Of a stretch of 64,000 bases of DNA, positions 45,957 to 54,257 are shown in pieces (positions within the stretch are counted from its first letter, which is position 1; the number at the start of each line of letters is the position of its first letter). This DNA is from Chitinophaga caeni (GTDB lineage: Bacteria; Bacteroidota; Bacteroidia; Chitinophagales; Chitinophagaceae). The notes beneath the pieces were generated by a model that worked only from the letters and a program-made list of their open reading frames with translations, made no database searches and was not told the origin of the DNA. Position numbers and translations under genes: made by a program. The stretch lies in the NCBI RefSeq assembly GCF_002557795.1, contig NZ_CP023777.1:2489001-2553000 (forward strand), written 5' to 3'.

Positions 45957-46224
45957 CTGGTGTCGAGTTTCAAAGCTCGGAGGTCCAAACCTGGTTCGGC
46001 TTTTGAATGTTTCCACACAAATCCCCGAAAATCATGCTGGTGTGGAGCTTCAAAGCTTGGATGCCCAAACCTGGTTCGGTTTTTGAATGCTTTGCACAAA
46101 TTCCCGAAAATTATGCTGGTGTCGAGCTTCAAAGCTCGTAGGTCCAAACCTGGTTCGGCTTTTGAATGCTCTGCACAAATCCCCGAAAATCATGCTTATG
46201 CTGGTTCGAGCTTCAAAGCTCGGA
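45957..46224. repeat. 79-80-bp tandem repeat, 3.3 copies
   Basis: Units at 45957-46036 (80 bp), 46037-46115 (79 bp), 46116-46194 (79 bp) and a 24-bp partial at 46201-46224 after a 6-nt insert. Each begins CTGGTGTCGAGCTTCAAAGC or a close variant, continues with CCAAACCTGGTTCGG and CACAAATCCCCGAAAA. Every unit holds the inverted repeat CGAGCTT-CA-AAGCTCG, so each could fold a hairpin. Divergence between units is a few percent to about fifteen percent by eye. Confidence 0.85.
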
Positions 46225-46520
46225 CCCACGCGCAAGTTAGGTCATTACAATTGTACCGAAAACGAAATGGTTCTTACTCATTACACAATAGCCAAAAAAT
46301 TGCGGAATCCCTGGTGCTGACGTACAAGTTGCCCTGCCAGTGTTTCGAAACCTGTTTTTCAAATTTTCCATTTTTTCTTCATAACCGGGATGTTCGCCCT
46401 ATTTGAGTGTAAGGGAAGCTAATATATATAATTTATAATTAATTTATGTCGTTTTTGTGTTCTAAATGGGTGTTTGCGTCAAATTATTTAGGTGAAAGCG
46501 CCATTTAAAAAGCCCGGTGG

Positions 46521-46597
46521 GGTACTTCCGAGGTGGGTGGGGGTACTTCCGAAGTGGGTGGGGGTACTTCCGAGGTGGGGGGATGGACTTCTGAACT
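46521..46597. repeat. 21-bp G-rich tandem repeat, cluster 1
   Basis: Three units with period exactly 21 (start of TAC at 46523, 46544, 46565) of GGTACTTCCGARGT + GGGTGGG, followed by a degenerate fourth. The ACTTC-C-GAAGT core is an inverted repeat with a one-base centre. Confidence 0.8.
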
Positions 46598-46647
46598 CCG
46601 GTTTCGGGATTATTTTAAGGTCGATACCCTTCCGGTAAGTGGTAGGG

Positions 46648-46665
46648 GGTACTTCCGAAGTGGGG
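46648..46665. repeat. 21-bp G-rich repeat, single copy
   Basis: GGTACTTCCGAAGTGGGG, one isolated unit of the same repeat as at 46521 and 46796. Confidence 0.7.
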
Positions 46666-46795
46666 TGCTTTTTGAAATTTACCTTAAAAATGCCTTAAAT
46701 GACCATTGTTTGGCAGTATTTTTTGCAAAAATGAGGCTTAAAACCCGTCTTATCCACCTATTTAATCCGAATTTGGAGTTAAAAGCACATCGATC

Positions 46796-46854
46796 GGAGT
46801 TCCGAAGTGGGTGGGGGTACTTCTGAAGTGGGTAGGGGTACTTCCGAAGTGGGG
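46796..46854. repeat. 21-bp G-rich tandem repeat, cluster 2
   Basis: Three units with period 21 (ends of the GAAGT core at 46808, 46829, 46850). The first reads GGAGTTCCGAAGT, a variant of GGTACTTCCGAAGT. G-runs between the cores could form a G-quadruplex on the plus strand. Confidence 0.75.
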
Positions 46855-47052
46855 CCTGGCTCGTCCTAAAATTCGTTTATAGATTTTTATACAAGTACTA
46901 GCCTGGGTTTACAGTCCGAAACCTGGTTTTCTTGTTTGGATCTCTGAGTATTAACTTGGAATATCAATCCAATAAAAAAATGGCTGTTTATATGGCCCTG
47001 GGTGTTTTCCAATTCGTTATTAATGGAATTGTACCAGCCCTGGATTGTACGT

Positions 47053-47080
47053 GGTCCGAGCTTTGAAGCTCGAACCAGCA
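47053..47080. repeat. inverted copy of the 79-bp repeat core
   Basis: These 28 bp are the exact reverse complement of 46199-46226, the 3' boundary of the tandem array. Weaker similarity continues for some 50 bp on the outer side of each copy. The two copies flank the G-rich repeats. Confidence 0.8.
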
Positions 47081-47129
47081 AAGATTTTGAGTGTTCTTGT
47101 TCGCCATCGTTTTATCAAATCGAATATGA

Positions 47130-47624
47130 TTATTTCGGTAAACGTTCTCTAAAATATCCGTACACCCAGGTACCTGCAATCGCGCTCAAAACCACTAGGG
47201 CTACTGCAAATGCACCCGTACCTATTTGGGCAAATAATGGTCCGGGACAAGCGCCTGTCAAAGCCCAGCCCAAGCCGAAAATTAATCCGCCTATGACTTG
47301 TCCTTTCGTAAATTTCTTTGGCGTAAATATAATCGGCTCCCCATGGATGGTTTTGATATTGAATTTCTTAATGATAAAAACCGAAAGCGCCGCCACGGCA
47401 ATCGCAGTTCCTATTACACCGTACATATGAAAACTTTGTAAGCGGAACATCTCCTGTATGCGGAACCAGGAAATGATTTCGGCTTTTACGAACACTACAC
47501 CGAATAATACGCCCACCAAGGCATACTTGAAATTATACCACCATGGATGTGTTTTTTGTGAATCGTTGGTACAAATAGTGTCCTGGTGACGGATATCCGT
47601 CGCTGTATCTTGAATTTGTTGCAT
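47130..47624 (-). CDS. DUF6691/YeeE-YedE half, sulfur transporter subunit 2
   Basis: 164 aa, four to five membrane helices and the conserved Cys motif GLGWALTGACPGP typical of the YeeE/YedE family. Together with the upstream gene it would make a split version of the thiosulfate transporter. Starts 20 nt after the first half, so they form an operon. Stops 50 nt before the inverted repeat copy. Confidence 0.85.
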   Translation of the reverse strand: MQQIQDTATDIRHQDTICTNDSQKTHPWWYNFKYALVGVLFGVVFVKAEIISWFRIQEMFRLQSFHMYGVIGTAIAVAALSVFIIKKFNIKTIHGEPIIFTPKKFTKGQVIGGLIFGLGWALTGACPGPLFAQIGTGAFAVALVVLSAIAGTWVYGYFRERLPK

Positions 47625-47644
47625 CTATTCTGAATTGATAATGT

Positions 47645-48208
47645 TTATAATTGCATGATATGGGGTAGTATCAAGTTTGCCATGATGAAACCACCGATCA
47701 TAAAACAACAGGTTGCTACTACCGAAGGCAACTGGAAAGTACTGATCCCCATAATGGAATGACCGCTGGTACAACCCCCGGCATAACGTGTGCCGAAACC
47801 TACCAAGAAACCGCCCCCGATCATCATGACAAGTCCTCGCCATGATAACAGGGCTTCCCAGGAGATAATTTCCTTAGGAACCATGTTGCTATAATCGTGT
47901 ATGCCGTAACCCGCTAATTCGTTGACCAACTTGGGATTTACCACGATAGGATCCGGATTTGCTAATACGGTGGAAGCGATGAGCCCGCCAGCTAAAATGC
48001 CACCTACGAAGAATAGGTTCCAGGCTTCTTTTTTCCAATCGTATTTGAAAAATGGAATATTGGCCGGGAAGCATGCTGCACAAGCATGCCTGAGGTTGGC
48101 CGAGATGCCGAAATGCTTATTGCCAAGGATTAACAAGGCCGGTACTACCAGGCCGATTAATGCCCCGGCCACGTACCAAGGCCATGGTTGTTTCAAAAGT
48201 TCTGTCAT
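47645..48208 (-). CDS. YeeE/YedE family transporter half, subunit 1
   Basis: 187 aa, membrane helices and the YeeE signature GFGTRYAGGCTSGHSIMG. Probably imports thiosulfate or a related sulfane compound, fitting the MBL-rhodanese gene 4.6 kb away. Start at 48208 (MTELLKQPWPWY) is preferred to a 39-residue longer non-hydrophobic extension. A Crp/Fnr-type palindrome lies 47 nt upstream. Confidence 0.88.
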   Translation of the reverse strand: MTELLKQPWPWYVAGALIGLVVPALLILGNKHFGISANLRHACAACFPANIPFFKYDWKKEAWNLFFVGGILAGGLIASTVLANPDPIVVNPKLVNELAGYGIHDYSNMVPKEIISWEALLSWRGLVMMIGGGFLVGFGTRYAGGCTSGHSIMGISTFQLPSVVATCCFMIGGFIMANLILPHIMQL

Positions 48209-48228
48209 ATGCCATTTATTTGATGGCA

Positions 48229-48236
48229 AAAATCTA
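48229..48236 (-). promoter_or_regulatory. -7-like box of the YeeE operon
   Basis: TAGATTTT on the minus strand, a 7-of-8 match to TAnnTTTG, placed 20 nt before the start codon (18 nt in the MBL-rhodanese gene). Confidence 0.4.
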
Positions 48237-48255
48237 TGATTATAAGCAAGGTAGT

Positions 48256-48271
48256 TGTGACATTTGTCACA
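48256..48271 (-). promoter_or_regulatory. Crp/Fnr-type operator upstream of the YeeE operon
   Basis: TGTGACATTTGTCACA is a perfect inverted repeat and a perfect TGTGA-N6-TCACA match. It is 47 nt before the start codon, identical to the MBL-rhodanese site. Confidence 0.65.
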
Positions 48272-48302
48272 GCGATAGAATATATGATCCGTGCTTAAAT
48301 AA

Positions 48303-48330
48303 AGAAAGTGCGGTAGATGCCGCACTTTCT
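48303..48330 (-). terminator. rho-independent terminator of the phytase operon
   Basis: AGAAAGTGCGG and CCGCACTTTCT form a perfect 11-bp stem with a six-base loop; on the minus strand TTTATTT follows. It lies 24 nt after the phytase stop. Confidence 0.8.
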
Positions 48331-48354
48331 AATAATATGGTATGAGTTTACCTA

Positions 48355-49398
48355 TTATTTCAGTTTCTTATATAAAGAATCCCATGCATAATATTGGAAT
48401 ACTTTCCCATTAGACATTGCAACGAATAACCCGCCGGGAAACTTACCTCCGAAAGTAACAGGTGTTATTTCCGATCCGTCACTCTCCATCGTGGAAACAG
48501 GAATAGAACCTACCAGGGGATGATCGTTCGGGTTTTCCCGCGTTCCTTCCCTCGGGAATACGAGGAATGAATTGTCTTGTTGATTGGAAACTAATATGTA
48601 CCCGGTACTATCGCTGGTGGGGTAAATTGAAATACCTTCATTGTCATCCAGGAATTTCTTTTGCCCAAATAAGGCCAACTCCGCGTTATTCGTCTTAGCA
48701 GGATCTGCATAATATTTTCTTACCCCGATATTTTCATCGGAATAGTAAACATACCCTAACCGGTTATCCACGGCGATTGCTTCTATTTCCTTCTGACCGC
48801 TAAAGGTACCGAACTTGCGAACCAGTCCTGCCGTCACGTAACCACCGGCACTATCCGCGCGCAATTCATATTGCCAAAGATAACCTTCCGCCGGGCCGTC
48901 CTTCCTGCCAACGATGGCGAAAATTGCAGAATCGCTTGGCCTGGTATACATCGCGATACCCATGGGGGCTCTCTGGGTTTCCCCTTCAAAAACCGGGATA
49001 CCGCCGTTGTCGATCGGGTTCAGTTCCGGTAATTGAAAGATGCGGATCTTATTGGTTTCCCGCTCGGTCACTACCGCGATATCTACTTTTTGACCATTGA
49101 ATTGTAACCCGTAAGCGACATCCACGTTATTCGGACGTTTCAGGTCACCGATCCTTTTCACGATTTTACCATCCAGGTTAAAGGCATACAAGGCCCCATC
49201 AGTATCTTTATCAGTACCGATAATTAAGCTCTGCATCGTATCGGCATGGTTGATCCAGATGGCCGGATCATCGGTGTCATGGTTGACTTGTTCTGTAGTT
49301 AATTCCGGCTTTACAGCATCTTCGGCAATCTTCAATTTCTGTTCGCAAGCTGTAAGAATAACCCCGCAAGAAAGGATGAAAAATTTATTGAAACGCAT
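48355..49398 (-). CDS. beta-propeller phytase-like lipoprotein
   Basis: 347 aa, lipoprotein signal (VILTACEQ, Cys about 18). The HDTDDPAIWIN start, SLIIGTDKDTDGALYAFNLDGK, and the later SDENIGVRKYYAD and DNEGISIYPT segments match 3-phytases of the six-bladed beta-propeller type, which use Ca2+ to release phosphate from phytate. Follows the TonB receptor by 28 nt in the same operon, implying surface hydrolysis and uptake of the product. Confidence 0.88.
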   Translation of the reverse strand: MRFNKFFILSCGVILTACEQKLKIAEDAVKPELTTEQVNHDTDDPAIWINHADTMQSLIIGTDKDTDGALYAFNLDGKIVKRIGDLKRPNNVDVAYGLQFNGQKVDIAVVTERETNKIRIFQLPELNPIDNGGIPVFEGETQRAPMGIAMYTRPSDSAIFAIVGRKDGPAEGYLWQYELRADSAGGYVTAGLVRKFGTFSGQKEIEAIAVDNRLGYVYYSDENIGVRKYYADPAKTNNAELALFGQKKFLDDNEGISIYPTSDSTGYILVSNQQDNSFLVFPREGTRENPNDHPLVGSIPVSTMESDGSEITPVTFGGKFPGGLFVAMSNGKVFQYYAWDSLYKKLK

Positions 49399-49426
49399 TG
49401 ATTCTTTGGTTAATGTTGAAAATGAA

Positions 49427-52234
49427 TTATAGGTCGAATTTTAAACCGGCTTGGTAACGCGGGCGGTAATATTCTGCCTGTAAGGTACGGTTTGATGCGC
49501 CTTGATAATAACGCAATGGTTGATTTGTCAAGTTATTAGCTTCTGCAAATACCCTGAAATGTTTGCTGAACTTATAAGAGGCATTTGCATCCAGGAAGAA
49601 TTGGTGATCGTAATAAACATCATCGAAAGCGTCCCCGGCTAATTCATCGATATAAGCAGCGGCATAATTACCGGATAAACGTGCCGTGAACTTCTTGTTT
49701 TCGAAGCTTAATGAAGCATTGAACATATGCGGTGTGGTTCCGGGTAAGCTCACGCCTGTTCTTTTTTCTCCATCGCCATTATAAACACCGTCAGCAGTAG
49801 ATTTAGTGTAAGTATAGTTCGCGTAAATACCGAAACCTTTAGCGAACCCCGGTAAGAAGTCCAACTGGCGTTGAACGGCTACTTCAAACCCGTAAACCTT
49901 CACATTGTCGCCATTGCGGGCTTGCTTGAAGGTCCAGCGATCGCCGGCCGGGATCGGGTTGTTGACACCCTTAAATTCCGCATCGAACTTGTCGGAAGTA
50001 TATTGCGGATCGTTATAAACATAAATGAAGTCCTGGATATTTTTGTAGAACACGCCTGCCGATAATATACCTACAGATTTGAAATATTGCTCCGCCATAA
50101 AATCGAAGTTATAAGCATAGGCGGCTTTCAAGTTCGGGTTACCTGCGCTGATTTCCTCGTCATCCACGATGCTGCTTACATAAGGTGCGATATCATAATA
50201 GTTTGGACGTGCCAAGGAAGTTGTGGCGGCCAAACGCAGGATCAATGAATTGTTGACATCGTATTTGAACGTTAAGCTAGGTAATACGTTGGTGTAGTCG
50301 TTTTTTACACTGCGTTTGCCTGCCAGTGTTTCTTCTTCTTCCACCACGTTACCGTTATATTCCAGGTTGGTACGTTCTACACGGACACCGGCAATGAAGG
50401 ATAATTTTTCCGTGATATCTTGATCCCAACGAACGTAACCTGCCGTGATATTTTCTTTGGCTTTATAATTCACCGCCAGGTATTCTTCAGGAACATCGCT
50501 TTGTTCATATTTACCATCATTAAACCTCAGGCTGCCGAGGAACGGGGCGGAAACGAACAGTCCCGGTACATAAGCGCCCGGCTGGAAATTCTTTCCATCC
50601 CAATAAACCGTGGGCATCGTGGTAAGGTTACCATATTCGTCTACCGGCTCATATTCGTAGAAGTTATTATTCCTTTCTTTATCCTTCAGTCGAAGGCGTG
50701 CACCCACTCTCAAGCGACCTTTCTGTGAAGGGATGATGCTCATCGGGAAGCGTAAGTTTACTTTGAATCCCCATTCATCTTCGCGTGTATAGTCATGGTT
50801 TTCCGATATCGTTTTAAATTCAAACCCATCATCGCTAACGCCGGGCGTATGAACCATCGGGAAGCGCATGTTTGAAAGATCCAGGTTTAAAGGGATATCT
50901 TTTTGATCAAACTCGATATAACGCTCATTCGGTCTGTCCTCGCTGGCGCGGGAAAAAGTGGCGGACCAATCCAGGTCCACTTTACTACCCAGCAGGTGTT
51001 CTCCTCTTAAAGCGTATTGCTGAACGCGTTGATCTTCCAAGCGACGATTTTTATTGCGGTTATTATCTATACCGCCTTTTGTTTGCCTGCGCTCACGGCC
51101 GGTATAACCGGTCACGTTATCGTTCCCGTCAAATTCCGGTTCAATATCGGTAAAACGGGTGCGGAACCTGTTTTCACGGTCATCGCGCCAGTTGTACATC
51201 GCGTTAAAATATACGGTATGGTTAGGGTTGAACTTGTAGTCCAAGGTAGTGGCGATACTCCTGCGGATACGTTGTACATCGTATTTACGGATTTCAACTT
51301 CTTCCGGGTAAATATTACCGAGGTCATCTTTTTTCCAAACAAATTCCACATCATCGCTACCGTAATCGTTATTGTTATAAGATGCACTCAGTATGGCGCC
51401 CAATTTATTATTGGCAAAACGGTTCCCTAAAACGAATGCGCCGTTCATGATGGCTTTTTCGCGGATCGGGTTATAACCGGATGATAAGGTTGCTGAAACA
51501 CGGGGTCCATTGGGGGCTGCCCGGGTAACGAGGTTCACGGAACCGCCGATAGCATCGGCATCCATATCCGGGGTTAATGTTTTATTTACCTCGATGGTTT
51601 GAATCATGTCGGAAGGTATCAGGTCCATCTGCACGCGGCGGTTATCGCCTTCTGCGGAGGGTATGCGATCGCCGTTCAAGGTAACGGAGTTTAACTCCGG
51701 CGCTAAGCCGCGAACGATGATATTACGGGCTTCACCCTGGTCATTTTGCATGGTGATACCGGGTATACGCTTGATGGCATCCCCGATATTGGCATCGGGA
51801 AAGCGGCCCACCTGGTCAGAGGATACGATATTGGTAACGTTCGGATTATTCTTCTGTTGGTTTAAAGCTTTTGCCTGGCCCCTCAATCGATCGCCCATTA
51901 CAATAACTTCTTTCCCGGCAATTCCCCCGGCCATCAAATCCATTCTCAGCACGGTATTCTTTCCGGCAGTCACCTGTATTTTTTGACTGGCCGATTCGTA
52001 ACCGATATAGCTCACTTCCAGGGTATATTCCCCGGCGGGTACCCCGAGGAATTCAAATTTTCCTTGTTGATTGGAAATGGTGTAATGATTTCCGGGTAAT
52101 AATTTCAAGGTGGCGCCCGGTAATGATAAGCGTTGTTGTTTGTCGGTAACAACCCCGGTAACCAACCCTGTACCTTGGGCAAAACTGTAGATGCCCAGGA
52201 AAGTTAAGAACAGGGAGAATAGAATTTTTTTCAT
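49427..52234 (-). CDS. TonB-dependent receptor with carboxypeptidase-like N-domain
   Basis: 935 aa. Signal peptide (about 1-20, FAQ), a CarboxypepD_reg-like domain (TGVVTDKQQRLSLPGATLKLL, about 25-105), plug (NVTNIVSSDQVGRFPDANIGDAIKRIPGITM...), and beta-barrel to a C-terminal LKFDL. No SusD partner; this TonB subtype (Oar/TonB of the PhoX/phytase linkage) usually imports phosphorylated or other small substrates. Operon with the phytase suggests inositol-phosphate or phosphate-related uptake. Confidence 0.92.
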   Translation of the reverse strand: MKKILFSLFLTFLGIYSFAQGTGLVTGVVTDKQQRLSLPGATLKLLPGNHYTISNQQGKFEFLGVPAGEYTLEVSYIGYESASQKIQVTAGKNTVLRMDLMAGGIAGKEVIVMGDRLRGQAKALNQQKNNPNVTNIVSSDQVGRFPDANIGDAIKRIPGITMQNDQGEARNIIVRGLAPELNSVTLNGDRIPSAEGDNRRVQMDLIPSDMIQTIEVNKTLTPDMDADAIGGSVNLVTRAAPNGPRVSATLSSGYNPIREKAIMNGAFVLGNRFANNKLGAILSASYNNNDYGSDDVEFVWKKDDLGNIYPEEVEIRKYDVQRIRRSIATTLDYKFNPNHTVYFNAMYNWRDDRENRFRTRFTDIEPEFDGNDNVTGYTGRERRQTKGGIDNNRNKNRRLEDQRVQQYALRGEHLLGSKVDLDWSATFSRASEDRPNERYIEFDQKDIPLNLDLSNMRFPMVHTPGVSDDGFEFKTISENHDYTREDEWGFKVNLRFPMSIIPSQKGRLRVGARLRLKDKERNNNFYEYEPVDEYGNLTTMPTVYWDGKNFQPGAYVPGLFVSAPFLGSLRFNDGKYEQSDVPEEYLAVNYKAKENITAGYVRWDQDITEKLSFIAGVRVERTNLEYNGNVVEEEETLAGKRSVKNDYTNVLPSLTFKYDVNNSLILRLAATTSLARPNYYDIAPYVSSIVDDEEISAGNPNLKAAYAYNFDFMAEQYFKSVGILSAGVFYKNIQDFIYVYNDPQYTSDKFDAEFKGVNNPIPAGDRWTFKQARNGDNVKVYGFEVAVQRQLDFLPGFAKGFGIYANYTYTKSTADGVYNGDGEKRTGVSLPGTTPHMFNASLSFENKKFTARLSGNYAAAYIDELAGDAFDDVYYDHQFFLDANASYKFSKHFRVFAEANNLTNQPLRYYQGASNRTLQAEYYRPRYQAGLKFDL

Positions 52235-52508
52235 GATTAAGTTTTAAGGATTACAGGTGGAAGTGATTTTATTCCACGACCGATTTTGGACCATTCATGC
52301 CGTTATTTTTTCGGCTTTGTAAAATTGTGCGCCTTCCTTTAAATCCCCAGTTTTTGAGCGTTAACAAAATGTGAACAGCGTTAACATGGGGGTTAACAAA
52401 CAGGAAACAATGTGAACAATGGTCTTGTAATGAATTGATTATCAATAATGTTTCCCGTTACAAAATGCTCATTAACAAATTGTTACCGTAACATGATGCC
52501 AATATTAA
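52235..52508. other. 274-bp intergenic region upstream of the TonB-phytase operon
   Basis: Contains a heptamer array at 52360-52418 (separate entry) and several further GTTAAC-like words up to 52495. No exact TAnnTTTG box was found for the TonB gene in this region. Confidence 0.5.
52360..52418. promoter_or_regulatory. phased GTKAACA heptamer array
   Basis: GTTAACA at 52360, 52380 and 52392; GTGAACA at 52371 and 52412; GGAAACA at 52403. The starts are spaced 11, 9, 12, 11 and 9 bp, on average 10.4, one helical turn. The array is a 32-bp tandem duplication of three words. It lies about 125-185 bp upstream of the TonB start. Confidence 0.55.
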
Positions 52509-54095
52509 CTACAGGGATTGAATGAATAGCACCAGGTTTTCTCCCTGTTGGAGTTGCAATTTTTTCCGCAGGCGGTACCGTAAAACCCGCAAGCTATCGG
52601 GAGAGATTCCCAGCAAGGTGGCAATATCTGTAGAGCTCATATTCATTTTGAGTAAGGCAATGAGCCTAAGATCATTCGCGGTAAGATGATCGCAATGTAG
52701 TTTGAGTTTATCGAAGAAAGATTCATGTATCTGCTCAAAAATTCCCCGGAACTCTTCCCAGTGTTGATCGTGGTTGAAGTTATGATGGATCAATTGTTGT
52801 AACTGTTTCAATTGCTTTTTTTGATCCCTCCTTTCATCTTTGATCATTTCATGGATTTTGCCGTGGATATCTTCCAACAGTTGATTTTTTTGGATGATAT
52901 GCAGCGTATGTGTATTGAGCACCTTGGAACGGACCTCCAGTTCTTGTTTTAAACTTTCTTCTTTCAGTTGCAACAGGTCGGTTTGGGATCGGTAGCGTTG
53001 CTGCTCTTGCTGGCGGAGTAAGGCCGTATGCTTGATGCGGAGCCTTTGCCTGCTGATAATGACCGTTGCCAGCAAAACGATCAGTATACCGCCGATGATA
53101 AAAAAGAGGATGGATTTGCGGGTATTGCGTAATTGTTCTATTTCCGTGTTCTTTTTACCGATATCGAACATGGTTTGCAGGAAGGCGAGTTGCTTGCCGC
53201 CATCTTGGGAATAAATATCGAGCAGTTGTGAGCGGGCTTGTTCCAAAAGGATAAATGCGGAATCGTCTTTACCGAGCAAGTGGTATGCCTTTGCCAAATC
53301 CCGGTAAGCGCTTGAAACTTGATAGCCTTCGTTTTTGGCGAGGGCTATGTCCAGCGCTTTTTGAGTCATTGTTAAACCGGCACGGTATTGACCCGTTTTC
53401 CGGAGTATATCCCCCAAGTTGTTATATGTTTCGATACTTGAAAGGGTATCGCCATGCAGGAGGCCCAGGTCCAGGGATTTTTTAAAATAATGGTAGGCAG
53501 AGTCAAAATGCTCCAGGTCCTCATGAATGCTGCCCAGGTTTTCATAAATTTTGGCCATCCCGGCCTCATTTTGGTCTAAGCCATAATATTGTAATGCCTT
53601 GTCCTGGAAAAAGAACGCGCTATCGTAGCGTTGCTGCTTTTCATAAAGGTGGCCAATAACCCCGAAAGTATAAGCCATCCCGTTCGGGTCGTTCAGCTTC
53701 TTGTAAATAGTAAGGGCTTGATCATAACGGTCCCTGGCTATGAGCGGCTGACGGGTATAATAATACAAGGTACCCATATCATTCAACACCTCGGCCAATA
53801 ATCTATGCGCCCCTGCTGCTTCACATATTTTTGCTGCTTGGAGCAAGTAGTCCAAAGCCTGTGGATAATGCCCCATATGGAAGCATACCCTGCCCATTTC
53901 CCTCAGGTATTCCCCGGCGGCAACGGGTTGTTTGTTTTCCATGGCGCTGGAAAGTGAATCCTTCATGGCGAGGAAGTGCGCATCTTCCAACGTATCGCGG
54001 AAAGAATGTTCCAGTGGTATATTATTAGGTATTTGTGCCCGGCCGGGATTTTGGATGATGATAAACAGGCTTATAATAAGCGACGGTATTTTCAT
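52509..54095 (-). CDS. TPR-repeat regulator with C-terminal LuxR-type HTH
   Basis: 528 aa. N-terminal signal/hydrophobic segment (IPSLIISLFIIIQ), about six to seven TPR units (residues about 50-290), a membrane helix near 312-330 (ILFFIIGGILIVLLATVII), a coiled coil (QEQQRYRSQTDLLQLKEE...) and a C-terminal HTH (LTANDLRLIALLKMNMSSTDIATLLGISPDSLRVLRYRLRKKLQ). This is the usual Bacteroidota membrane-spanning TPR regulator. Its position upstream of the TonB-phytase operon makes that operon its candidate target. ATG 54095 preferred over 54146. Confidence 0.88.
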   Translation of the reverse strand: MKIPSLIISLFIIIQNPGRAQIPNNIPLEHSFRDTLEDAHFLAMKDSLSSAMENKQPVAAGEYLREMGRVCFHMGHYPQALDYLLQAAKICEAAGAHRLLAEVLNDMGTLYYYTRQPLIARDRYDQALTIYKKLNDPNGMAYTFGVIGHLYEKQQRYDSAFFFQDKALQYYGLDQNEAGMAKIYENLGSIHEDLEHFDSAYHYFKKSLDLGLLHGDTLSSIETYNNLGDILRKTGQYRAGLTMTQKALDIALAKNEGYQVSSAYRDLAKAYHLLGKDDSAFILLEQARSQLLDIYSQDGGKQLAFLQTMFDIGKKNTEIEQLRNTRKSILFFIIGGILIVLLATVIISRQRLRIKHTALLRQQEQQRYRSQTDLLQLKEESLKQELEVRSKVLNTHTLHIIQKNQLLEDIHGKIHEMIKDERRDQKKQLKQLQQLIHHNFNHDQHWEEFRGIFEQIHESFFDKLKLHCDHLTANDLRLIALLKMNMSSTDIATLLGISPDSLRVLRYRLRKKLQLQQGENLVLFIQSL

Positions 54096-54243
54096 AAAGC
54101 AAAGGAAGAAGTTTAATATTAACAAATCGTTAATGACAGGTTGCAAGGGAGAGAGCGGTTTACAAGGATTCCGGGGAAAGGTTTGTTTTTGAGGGGTACA
54201 GGCCTCAAAGTATCAAAAATCGCCATGAGTCCATGCTAATTCC

Positions 54244-54251
54244 TATCTTTG
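54244..54251 (+). promoter_or_regulatory. -7 box abutting the SpoU gene start
   Basis: TATCTTTG matches TAnnTTTG exactly, 6 nt before ATG 54258; no TTTG at -33. Confidence 0.4.
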
Positions 54252-54257
54252 CAGGAT

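Larger units (their letters stand above)
45872..47129. other. 1.26-kb repeat-rich spacer between convergent mutS and YeeE genes
   Basis: No convincing gene. The stretch contains a 79-bp tandem array (45957-46224), three clusters of a 21-bp G-rich repeat (46521-46851), AT-rich filler and one inverted copy of the 79-bp repeat core (47053-47080). Frames that run through the repeats are repeat artefacts, since unit lengths near a multiple of three keep frames open. Confidence 0.7.

Noticed and set aside
45957..46224. Repeat array considered as CRISPR
   Set aside because: Units are joined head to tail with no unique spacers, length is 79 bp, and no cas gene is nearby.
45918..46406. 162-codon plus-strand frame through the tandem array
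   Set aside because: Composed of repeated translations of the 79-bp units, changing with unit length; no family features. Same for shorter frames on both strands there.
46533..46826. 97-codon frame starting GGGTSEV repeats
   Set aside because: It translates the 21-bp repeat (seven codons per unit) and then non-repeat filler; not a protein-like sequence.
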